A stretch of DNA of 64,000 bases from Flavobacterium eburneipallidum (GTDB taxonomy: Bacteria > Bacteroidota > Bacteroidia > Flavobacteriales > Flavobacteriaceae): NCBI RefSeq assembly GCF_027111355.2, contig NZ_CP114291.2, forward strand, positions 1,860,001 to 1,924,000, read 5' to 3'. The notes under the pieces were generated by a model. That model searched no databases. It was not told where the DNA came from and was given only the letters and a program-made list of their open reading frames with translations. Position numbers and translations under genes: made by a program. Shown in pieces: positions 16,595 to 24,127 of the stretch (position 1 is the first letter of the stretch; each line of letters starts with the position of its first letter).

Positions 16595-18985
16595 CTAATT
16601 TCTTAATGGTTTCCCTTTCGTTAACATAAATTGAATACGTTCTAAAGTCTTACGTTCCGTACAAAGCGACAAGAAAGCTTCTCTCTCAATATCCAATAAA
16701 TATTGCTCGCTTACTAATGCGGATTCTGATAAATCGCCACCAGCCATTACATAAGCCAGTTTGTTGGCAATTTTCTTGTCGTGTTCCGAGATGTATTTTC
16801 CAGCCAGCATTTGGTCGGTTCCAACAAGGAACATTCCCAAGGCTTGTTTTCCCAAAACTTTAATGTCGTTTCTACGAATCGGTTGGGTGTAACCGGCTTC
16901 CGCCATTAGTAGAGCGTGCTTTTTGGCTTCCGCAATCTGACGGTCTTTGTTGACTACAACTATATCTTTTCCGTGTTGTAAAATACCCAAATCAAAGGCT
17001 TCGTGTGCTGAAGTTGAAACTTTAGCCATTGCGACAGTAAGGAAATATTCTTGCAGCACATTCAATTCCACATCGTTTTTTCGGAATAAATCCGAAGCTC
17101 TCAAGGTCATTTCTTTGGATCCACCACCACCAGGAATTACACCAACTCCAAATTCGACTAATCCAATATATGTTTCTGCGGCAGCAACCACTTTGTCGGC
17201 GTGCATACTCATTTCGCAACCACCGCCCAAAGTCATCCCGTGAGGCGCAACCACAACAGGAATTCCGGAATAACGCACCCGCATCATCGTGTCCTGAAAC
17301 ATTTTGATAGCCATATTCAATTCGTCGTATTCTTGTTCGACTGCCATCATAAATATCATTCCAATATTGGCACCAACAGAAAAATTGGCTCCTTGGTTTC
17401 CAATAACTAAACCTTGGTATGCTGCCTCAGATAAATCGATGGCTTTGTTAATGGCTTGTAAAACATCGCCACCAATAGTATTCATTTTGGATTGGAATTC
17501 TAAATTTAAAATTCCATCGCCTAAATCTTGGATAATCGCTCCGCTATTGCTCCATACTTTTTTGCTTTCACGAATGTTGTTCAGGATGATAAAAGCATCT
17601 TGTCCAGGAACTTTTTCCTGTGTTTTATTTGGAATGTTGTAATAATACGTAGCACCCTCTTTAATAGAATAAAAACTAGAAGTTCCAGAAGCTAACATAT
17701 CAGTAACCCAAGTTGCTGGAGTTAAACCTTCTGCTTTCATTATTTCGATTCCGCTAGGGACACCAATGGCATCCCAAATTTCGAAAGGACCATTTTCCCA
17801 GCCGAAACCTGCCTTCATAGCATCGTCAATTTTGTATAATTCGTCCGAGATTTCGGGAACTCTATTGGAAACATAAGCGAACAATCCAGCAAAACTTTTT
17901 CTGTAAAAATCACCAGCTTTGTCTGTTCCTTTGACCAATACTTTGAAACGATCAATAGGTTTGTCGATGGTTTTTGTGAGTTCCAAAGTGGCAAATGAAG
18001 CTTTTTTGGCTGGACGATATTCTAGTGTATCTAAATCTAAAGAAAGAATATCGCTTCCTACTTTTTTGTAAAAACCTTGTCCTGTTTTACTTCCGAGCCA
18101 TTTGTTTTCCATCATTTTTGTGATGAAATCTGGCAATTTGAATAGTTCGTGAGCTTCATCATTTGGACAATTTTCATAAATACCATTGGCAACGTGAACC
18201 AAAGTATCCAAACCAACAACATCGACCGTGCGGAAAGTCGCTGATTTAGGTCGTCCAATTACTGGACCAGTCAATTTATCGATTTCTTCAATCGTTAAAC
18301 CTAATTCTTTAACCAAATGAAACAAACTTTGGATGCCAAAAATTCCGATTCGGTTTCCAATAAAGGCTGGAGTATCTTTGGCTACAACCGAAGTTTTACC
18401 CAAGAATTTCTCTCCATAGTTAGTTAGAAAATCCAATACTTCGGAAGAAGTTTGAGGACCAGGAATAATTTCGAATAATTTCAAGTAACGTGCAGGGTTG
18501 AAAAAGTGGGTTCCGCAGAAATGCTTTTGAAAATCTTCGCTTCGTCCTTCGCTCATAAAATGAATCGGAATTCCAGAGGTATTGGAAGTTACCAAAGTTC
18601 CAGGTTTGCGGTATTTCTCGATTTGCTCGAAAACCATTTTTTTGATATCCAAACGTTCTACAACCACCTCGACAATCCAATCGACATTGGCAATTTTTGC
18701 CATATCATCAGTTGTATTTCCAGTGGTGATTCGGCTTGCAAATTTTGGATGATAAATAGGGGAAGGTTTTGATTTTAAAGCATTTTGAAAATGTTCATTT
18801 ACCAAGCGATTGCGAACAATTTTGCTTTCTAATGTTAATCCTTTTTTGACTTCGGCTTCAGTAAGTGAATTTGGAATAATATCCAAAAGCAATACTTCAA
18901 CACCAATATTGGCAAAATGACAAGCAATTCCCGAACCCATAATTCCAGATCCAATTACTGCAACTTTTTTGATAGTTCGTTTCAT
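16595..18985 (-). CDS. 3-hydroxyacyl-CoA dehydrogenase / enoyl-CoA hydratase fusion
   Basis: A 796-residue bifunctional beta-oxidation enzyme. The N-terminal half is the NAD-dependent 3-hydroxyacyl-CoA dehydrogenase (GSGIMGSG at 12-19; catalytic His160 in CGTHFFNPARY) followed by its helical C-terminal domains. The C-terminal part (about 470-690) is an enoyl-CoA hydratase with both catalytic glutamates kept (GGGCEMSM and GLVEFGVGVIPGGGG). This order is the reverse of E. coli FadB, where the hydratase comes first. It hydrates enoyl-CoA and oxidises the product to 3-ketoacyl-CoA for the thiolase encoded next. Cytosolic. Confidence 0.92.
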   Translation of the reverse strand: MKRTIKKVAVIGSGIMGSGIACHFANIGVEVLLLDIIPNSLTEAEVKKGLTLESKIVRNRLVNEHFQNALKSKPSPIYHPKFASRITTGNTTDDMAKIANVDWIVEVVVERLDIKKMVFEQIEKYRKPGTLVTSNTSGIPIHFMSEGRSEDFQKHFCGTHFFNPARYLKLFEIIPGPQTSSEVLDFLTNYGEKFLGKTSVVAKDTPAFIGNRIGIFGIQSLFHLVKELGLTIEEIDKLTGPVIGRPKSATFRTVDVVGLDTLVHVANGIYENCPNDEAHELFKLPDFITKMMENKWLGSKTGQGFYKKVGSDILSLDLDTLEYRPAKKASFATLELTKTIDKPIDRFKVLVKGTDKAGDFYRKSFAGLFAYVSNRVPEISDELYKIDDAMKAGFGWENGPFEIWDAIGVPSGIEIMKAEGLTPATWVTDMLASGTSSFYSIKEGATYYYNIPNKTQEKVPGQDAFIILNNIRESKKVWSNSGAIIQDLGDGILNLEFQSKMNTIGGDVLQAINKAIDLSEAAYQGLVIGNQGANFSVGANIGMIFMMAVEQEYDELNMAIKMFQDTMMRVRYSGIPVVVAPHGMTLGGGCEMSMHADKVVAAAETYIGLVEFGVGVIPGGGGSKEMTLRASDLFRKNDVELNVLQEYFLTVAMAKVSTSAHEAFDLGILQHGKDIVVVNKDRQIAEAKKHALLMAEAGYTQPIRRNDIKVLGKQALGMFLVGTDQMLAGKYISEHDKKIANKLAYVMAGGDLSESALVSEQYLLDIEREAFLSLCTERKTLERIQFMLTKGKPLRN

Positions 18986-19048
18986 TTTAATCGGTTTATA
19001 GTTTTACTTTAAATAGAATTAATCGTGCAAGATTTTGAATTAGCAGGA

Positions 19049-19480
19049 TTAAAATATTTTTTTTTCGTTAATTAATTCATTAATTATTTCAGAAACTTCC
19101 ATGAAATGTTGTAGTTTTTCTGCGGATACTTTTTGTTTTACGGCTTCATTAAATTTAAGCACAGTTTCTTTAGATTGCTCTCTTTTTTCTTTTCCAAAAT
19201 CAGTTAAATAAATTAGAACACCACGTCCATCTAAAGGATTTTTTTTTCGGACAATTAATCCTTTTTCTTCCATTGATTTTAAAGTTCTGGTTAAACTCGT
19301 GGCTTCCATTCCCATTTTAGGACCTAATGTTGTTGAAGGTGTTCCATTTTCTTTATCCATACTTAATAATGCAAATCCTGTTGACATAGTAGCTCCATAT
19401 TTAGATGCTTCTTCATTGTACATCCTAGAAACGGCTTGCCAAGTTGCACGTAAAATGTAATCTATAGTTTTGTCTTTCAT
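19049..19480 (-). CDS. MarR-family transcriptional regulator
   Basis: A 143-residue winged-helix regulator. The recognition region LTRTLKSMEEKGLIVRKKNP and the wing DGRGVLIYLTDFGKE (about residues 65-105) are typical of MarR. It is the first gene of the fad group, 63 bp before the FadB-like gene, so it probably represses its own operon and responds to a fatty acid or acyl-CoA. A palindrome upstream (19526-19537) is a candidate site. Confidence 0.87.
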   Translation of the reverse strand: MKDKTIDYILRATWQAVSRMYNEEASKYGATMSTGFALLSMDKENGTPSTTLGPKMGMEATSLTRTLKSMEEKGLIVRKKNPLDGRGVLIYLTDFGKEKREQSKETVLKFNEAVKQKVSAEKLQHFMEVSEIINELINEKKIF

Positions 19481-19504
19481 TTTGGTTATGATTGTTGGTC
19501 ATTT

Positions 19505-19537
19505 CAAATATAATAAAAAAAAAGCTATGCACGCATA
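19505..19537 (-). promoter_or_regulatory. marR promoter -7 box and palindromic operator candidate
   Basis: On the minus strand, TATATTTG (19505-19512) matches the -7 consensus about 25 bp before the marR start codon. TATGCACGCATA (19526-19537), with TATGC/GCATA arms, overlaps where the -33 element would lie. No clear TTG is present at -33, so the promoter may be weak without help. Confidence 0.5.
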
Positions 19538-19573
19538 ATAAGAAGCTAATGTTTTTTAAATATTTCATAAAAA

Positions 19574-19597
19574 AAACTCTTCAAAAATGAAGAGTTT
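19574..19597 (-). terminator. Intrinsic terminator of the acyl-CoA ligase gene
   Basis: AAACTCTTCA / TGAAGAGTTT with a four-base loop, followed on the minus strand by a T run. It separates the ligase transcript from the marR operon. Confidence 0.8.
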
Positions 19598-19619
19598 AGT
19601 AAATAGACAGAAAATTCAG

Positions 19620-21407
19620 TTATTGAATAGCTGTTTCATCATAAATTTTATGGAATAAATCGGTGTATTTTTCCATAACCACTTTTCGTTTTAGTTTTAA
19701 AGTTGGAGTAAGATGACCAGCGTTTATTGACCAAATATCTGGAGTTAATTCAAATCGTTTTATTTTTTCCCAGCTTCCAAATTTTTCGTTTATCGTATCA
19801 ATTTCTTTTTTGATGCGCTCTTTTACTTTTGGATTGATGCTAATGGCTTCATTTGTAGTATCCATTTCAATCTTGTTCTTTTTTTGCCATTCTCTAACGA
19901 ATTCAAAATTAGGTTGAATAAAAGCAGCGGGCATTTTTTGTCCATCACCAATAACCATAATTTGTTCGATAAAACGGGATTGTTTCATGGCATTTTCTAA
20001 TAATTGAGGAGATATGTATTTTCCACCAGAAGTTTTAAACATTTCTTTTTTTCGATCTGTAATTTTAAGAAAGCCTTCGCTGTCAATTTCTCCAATATCA
20101 CCTGTGTGAAAATAACCTCCTGCCAAAGCTTCATTAGTTAAAGTTTCATCTTTAAAATAACCGAGCATTATATTTGGTCCTTTGCAAAGGATTTCTCCAT
20201 CTTCGGCAATTTTTACTTCTACATTATCAATTATTTTTCCAACAGTTCCTATTTTGAAACCAAAATTTCTAGTATCATTTACTGCAATTACTGGAGAAGT
20301 TTCTGTTAATCCGTAGCCTTCCATAACAGGTATTTCTGCTGCCGCAAAGACTCTGGCAAGCCTAGGCTGTAAGGCTGCACTTCCTGAAACCATTAAGTCC
20401 AAATTGCCTCCTAAACCTTCTCGCCATTTACTAAAAATGAGTTTTCGGGCTATTTTTAATTGCAACTCATACCAAAATCCATTAACTCTATAAGGTTCGT
20501 ATTTTAGTCCCAAATCAACGGCCCAAAAAAACAGTTTTCTTTTTATCCCTGTTAATTCTAAACCTTTTGCATAGATTTTGTCATATACTTTTTCAATAAG
20601 TCTTGGTACACATGACATTACTGTAGGTTTTACTTCTTTTATATTGTCACTAATTTTTTCAATTGATTCTCCAAAATAAATCGAAACCCCATAATATTGA
20701 TACAGATATACAATCATTCTTTCGAAAATATGACAAATGGGTAAGAAACTCATAGCACGACTTTTTCCTTTTTCGAATGGTATTCTTGAGGTGCAATCTA
20801 AAACATTGGATACAATGTTTTTGTGCGAAAGCATTACGCCTTTAGGTTTTCCTGTGGTTCCTGAAGTGTATATTATAGTCGCTAAATCTTCTGATTTTAC
20901 GCTGTTTTTTCGTTCTTCTACTTGGTTTTGATTACTTTGATCTTCGCCAAGTAGTAGTAATTCTTTCCAATTTTGACAACCATCAATTTCATCAAATGAA
21001 AATACTCCTTTAAGATTGGGTAAATTTTGTTTGATTAAATTTACTTTATGCAGTACCTCATGATCTGAAACGATGCAGTAACAAGCACCAGAATGATTGA
21101 GAATATATTCATAATCATTTTCTGAGATGGTTGGATATATGGGTACTGTTTGAGCTCCAGTTTGCAAAACGCCAATATCTATAATATTCCACTCTGTTCT
21201 ATTGTTAGTAGAAATTAAAGCGATTTTATCATCCTTTAAAATGCCCATTCGTAGCAATGCCCTCGAAACCGCATTAGCTTTAGCAATATATTCTTCGGTA
21301 GAAGTTTTTTGCCACGCACCATCGTACTTGGTAACCAAAGCATCAGGAATATTGTAATGCTTTAATTGATAATAAGGAAAATCAAATAGTCGGGTTATTT
21401 CGGTCAT
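19620..21407 (-). CDS. Long-chain fatty-acid-CoA ligase (AMP-binding)
   Basis: A 595-residue adenylate-forming enzyme with the P-loop-like motif YTSGTTGKPKG (180-190), EGYGLTETSP, YFHTGDIGEID and DRKKEMFKTSGGKYISP. These blocks identify the long-chain acyl-CoA synthetase group (FAA1/FadD15 type). It activates fatty acids with ATP and CoA for the beta-oxidation genes encoded just downstream. It has its own terminator and is followed by the marR-led operon on the same strand. Full length for the family. Confidence 0.9.
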   Translation of the reverse strand: MTEITRLFDFPYYQLKHYNIPDALVTKYDGAWQKTSTEEYIAKANAVSRALLRMGILKDDKIALISTNNRTEWNIIDIGVLQTGAQTVPIYPTISENDYEYILNHSGACYCIVSDHEVLHKVNLIKQNLPNLKGVFSFDEIDGCQNWKELLLLGEDQSNQNQVEERKNSVKSEDLATIIYTSGTTGKPKGVMLSHKNIVSNVLDCTSRIPFEKGKSRAMSFLPICHIFERMIVYLYQYYGVSIYFGESIEKISDNIKEVKPTVMSCVPRLIEKVYDKIYAKGLELTGIKRKLFFWAVDLGLKYEPYRVNGFWYELQLKIARKLIFSKWREGLGGNLDLMVSGSAALQPRLARVFAAAEIPVMEGYGLTETSPVIAVNDTRNFGFKIGTVGKIIDNVEVKIAEDGEILCKGPNIMLGYFKDETLTNEALAGGYFHTGDIGEIDSEGFLKITDRKKEMFKTSGGKYISPQLLENAMKQSRFIEQIMVIGDGQKMPAAFIQPNFEFVREWQKKNKIEMDTTNEAISINPKVKERIKKEIDTINEKFGSWEKIKRFELTPDIWSINAGHLTPTLKLKRKVVMEKYTDLFHKIYDETAIQ

Positions 21408-21541
21408 CTTGTAATAGTATTTATTAGATGCAAATTAGTGAAAAAAAATTAGTCGTGTGCTATCTGTAAAATTAAAATGAAAGAATATGTTGATACTAAA
21501 CTTTTAGGCGTATTCAAATTTCACTGAATTGGTTAAAAATA

Positions 21542-21599
21542 AAAAGCACAATTCAAAACACATCAGAATTAACTATTTTGTGTTTTGAATTGTGCTTTT
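21542..21599. terminator. Bidirectional terminator with 21-bp perfect stem
   Basis: Arms 21542-21562 and 21579-21599 are exact reverse complements (the left arm begins AAAAGCACAATTC), with a 16-bp loop. It lies between the methyltransferase and acyl-CoA ligase genes. It ends the minus-strand methyltransferase-side DNA poorly placed for the ligase, so it could also act as a transcription barrier. Confidence 0.65.
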
Positions 21600-21628
21600 A
21601 AGCAAAAAAAAGCTTTTGTACTATTTAT

Positions 21629-22846
21629 TTAATTTTCTTTACGTTCTAATAAAGCCATATAAAATCCGTCAAAACCAGATTCTGACGCTAATATTTTTTG
21701 GTCTTTGATGAAGTTGAATTGTTTACCGATTTCAGTTTTTAAGAATTTTTCAACTTGTTCTTGATTTTCAGAAGGTAAAATAGAACAGGTGGCATACACT
21801 AATTTCCCGCCTGGTTTTACAATTTTAGAATAACTTTCCAGAACTTCGGATTGTACTTTGCGAATGTTATCTATAAATTCTGGTTGCAATTTCCATTTCG
21901 CATCAGGATTTCTTTTTAAAACGCCTAATCCGCTACAAGGAGCGTCAATCAGAACTCTATCGGCTCTTTCATGTAATTTTTTGATCACTTTAGTCGAATC
22001 GATAATGCGGTATTCAATATTGAAAGCACCGTCTCTTTTGGCTCTTAATTTTAATTGCTTGAGTTTACTTTCGTATAAATCCATAGCAATCAATTGACCT
22101 TTGTTTTCCATCAAAGCGGCAATATGCAATGTTTTTCCGCCCGCACCAGCACAAGTATCTACGACACGCATTCCGGGTTTTACGTCAAGGAAAGCCGCAA
22201 CCAATTGTGAATTGGCATCTTGAACTTCGAAGAAACCTTGTTTGAAAGCATCTGTTAGGAAAACATTAGCTCTTTCTTTCAAGACCAAAGCATCGGGTTG
22301 ATCTTTCAAATATTCCGTTTCAATATTCAAGTCCATCAAGATGGCTCTTAATTGTTCTTTGGTCGTTTTTAAAGTGTTGGTTCTCAAAATTACTTTGGCT
22401 GGTTGGTTTTGAGCTGCAATTTCTTTTGCCCAAACTTTTTCGCCTAATTCTTTCACCCCCAATTCGTCCATCCAATCTGGGATTGACTCTTTTAAGGTTC
22501 TTATTTTTGAAAGTTCGTCAAAGCGTCCTTTTATTTTTCTTGCGGGAGTTCCTTCTAATTGGCGCCAATCTGGAATAGGGTAGCCTCTTAATACTGCCCA
22601 AACCGAAAATATTCTCCAAAGATTATCTCTATCAAATGGTTCTTTAACTTCGGCTATTTCTGTGTAAAGTCTTTTCCAACGTACTATTTCATAGATAGTT
22701 TCGGCAACAAATTTTCTGTCAGAACTTCCCCAGCGTTTGTCTTTTTTTAAAGAGCGTGCTACTACTTTATCGGCATATTCACCTTCATTGAAGATGGCAT
22801 TAAGAGCATCTATGGTGGTGTAAACTAAATTTCTGTGTAATCTCAT
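21629..22846 (-). CDS. RsmB/NOP2-family rRNA (cytosine-C5) methyltransferase
   Basis: A 405-residue SAM-dependent RNA methyltransferase. The SAM site is VVDTCAGAGGKTLHIAALM, and both cysteines of the m5C mechanism are present, in DAPCSGLGVLKRNPD and YATCSILPSENQEQ. The N-terminal 130 residues resemble a NusB-like helical domain, as in RsmB (Sun/Fmu). It probably makes m5C967-type marks in 16S rRNA, though other NOP2-family targets are possible. Single gene. Confidence 0.9.
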   Translation of the reverse strand: MRLHRNLVYTTIDALNAIFNEGEYADKVVARSLKKDKRWGSSDRKFVAETIYEIVRWKRLYTEIAEVKEPFDRDNLWRIFSVWAVLRGYPIPDWRQLEGTPARKIKGRFDELSKIRTLKESIPDWMDELGVKELGEKVWAKEIAAQNQPAKVILRTNTLKTTKEQLRAILMDLNIETEYLKDQPDALVLKERANVFLTDAFKQGFFEVQDANSQLVAAFLDVKPGMRVVDTCAGAGGKTLHIAALMENKGQLIAMDLYESKLKQLKLRAKRDGAFNIEYRIIDSTKVIKKLHERADRVLIDAPCSGLGVLKRNPDAKWKLQPEFIDNIRKVQSEVLESYSKIVKPGGKLVYATCSILPSENQEQVEKFLKTEIGKQFNFIKDQKILASESGFDGFYMALLERKEN

Positions 22847-23149
22847 TTTGAATAATTGAGGTGCAAAGGTACTATTAATTGATTGAATATTTTATAACTA
22901 ATCGGATGTTAATTCGTTCGACTTTTTTCTTAATAATTAACTCTTTGTTTTACTTTTTAACAATCAATTAAGAATTTAATTTTGTTTTTTTTGTAAGAAA
23001 AGTATATTTCAATAATTTATTTTGTGTATTTAATCGATTTTTTTGTGTTTTTTAACGATTATATTGTTAGTTTTATCACAGAAATAAAAACAATAACATT
23101 TAAAGTTGTTTGCCCCACAATCTACTTTAAACTTAATCTACTTTTAATT
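22847..23149. other. AT-rich intergenic region with candidate promoter for the CAP gene
   Basis: No gene seen. TTG at 22982-22984, an 18-nt spacer and TATATTTC at 23003-23010 resemble a Bacteroidetes promoter and would give a leader of about 130 nt. The leader is in frame with the CAP gene back to 23024, but the lipoprotein signal fixes the true start at 23150. Confidence 0.5.
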
Positions 23150-23644
23150 ATGAAAGCAAAATTACTTCGTGTATTATTGCTAGTAGCAATAGTATGTACA
23201 ATGAATTCATGTTCTTCTGATAGTGCTGAAGAAACTAACGCTTCTGCAGAAAAAGCGATGTCATATACTTATAATTCTACTGAAGTCGAAACAATGACTT
23301 TGATAAATGAGTATAGAGTTGGTTTAGGTTTAAATGAATTGAAAGAAATCAATCATATTTCATACAAATCAGAGCAGCACGATCATTATATGATTGAAAA
23401 TAATGTAGTTAATCATGATGATTTTGTTTCTCGTTCAGAAAATATTATGGAAGTTCTTGGAGCAAAAAGAGTAAGCGAAAATATTGCATTCAATTATAAT
23501 TCTCCAAAAGCAGCAGTAGAGGCTTGGTTAAAAAGCCCAACTCACAAGAAAAATATAGAAGGCGATTTTACACATTTTGGACTTTCAATACGAGTAAATG
23601 CAGATGGTAAAAAGTATTACACCAATATCTTCGCAAAAATATAA
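23150..23644 (+). CDS. CAP-domain (SCP/PR-1-like) lipoprotein
   Basis: A 164-residue exported lipoprotein. Starting at the ATG at 23150 gives a clean signal peptide with the lipobox MNSC (Cys about 21). The mature part is a CAP domain of the YkwD type: paired His/Glu residues in YKSEQHDHYM, SENIAFNYN and SPTHKKNI, then THFGLSI and a Tyr-rich end. Members bind lipids or act on cell-wall or extracellular targets; the role here is unknown. Single gene with its own terminator. Confidence 0.85.
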   Translation: MKAKLLRVLLLVAIVCTMNSCSSDSAEETNASAEKAMSYTYNSTEVETMTLINEYRVGLGLNELKEINHISYKSEQHDHYMIENNVVNHDDFVSRSENIMEVLGAKRVSENIAFNYNSPKAAVEAWLKSPTHKKNIEGDFTHFGLSIRVNADGKKYYTNIFAKI

Positions 23645-23672
23645 GTAATTTTTTTTTGGTTTTGATTTTAGG

Positions 23673-23700
23673 AAACTGCCTCAACCGAGGCAGTTTTTTA
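23673..23700 (+). terminator. Intrinsic terminator of the CAP gene
   Basis: AAACTGCCTC / GAGGCAGTTT with loop AACC, followed by T residues. Confidence 0.9.
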
Positions 23701-23703
23701 TTT

Positions 23704-23942
23704 TATATAACCCATTGGTTGTAATTATTAAAAATAAAAGAATTTCAAAAAGATATAAAATTTAAACACATAGAATCATAGAAAAAAGAGTTGTATAGCC
23801 CAATTGCTCCGCCTATATGCTATCTCTCGGCTCCTTGGTTCAAATAGCTTAAAGTGAAACGCCTTTAAAAATTTACAAAACCTATGTTTATATATTTTTA
23901 TAAAAATCAAAAATTTTGAACTACACCCAACGGGTTAATTTA
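23704..23942. repeat. Palindromic intergenic element with inverted ends
   Basis: Ends AACCCATTGGTTGTA (23709-23723) and TACACCCAACGGGTT (23922-23936) are near-perfect inverted repeats (13 of 15 pairs), and looser complementarity reaches inward for about 50 bp (ACATAG near 23768, CTATGT near 23882). There is no coding frame. It looks like a MITE-like or REP-like element rather than a gene. Confidence 0.5.
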
Positions 23943-24127
23943 TACGTATTTATTCATTGTTTTCTTCATTTCTAATAATGCTTTTCTACTTAAATTATTG
24001 TTTATTATACTTTAATTATCTTACACTGACGTTTTTTAAGTGTATTTTCTAAAAAAAATACTCAATTAAGTATTGTTGTTAAGTATTTATACGTACTTTT
24101 GCGTAGTAATACTTAATTAATGCGAAT
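23943..24127. other. Regulatory region upstream of nirB
   Basis: No gene seen. It holds the nirB promoter and a cluster of TACTTAA/TACTCAA heptamers with their inverses (24059-24116), described separately, and two TACGTA cores (23943, 24090). Confidence 0.6.
24059..24116 (+). promoter_or_regulatory. nirB promoter with NarL-like heptamer cluster
   Basis: TTG 24073-24075, 18 nt, TACTTTTG 24094-24101. Heptamers near the E. coli NarL consensus TACYYMT: TACTCAA 24059-24065, inverse TTAAGTA 24066-24072 and 24079-24085, and TACTTAA 24110-24116. Several overlap the promoter. Confidence 0.5.

Noticed and set aside
23024..23149. Long N-terminal extension of the CAP protein
   Set aside because: Starting at 23150 gives a clean lipoprotein signal; the extension lies in the leader.
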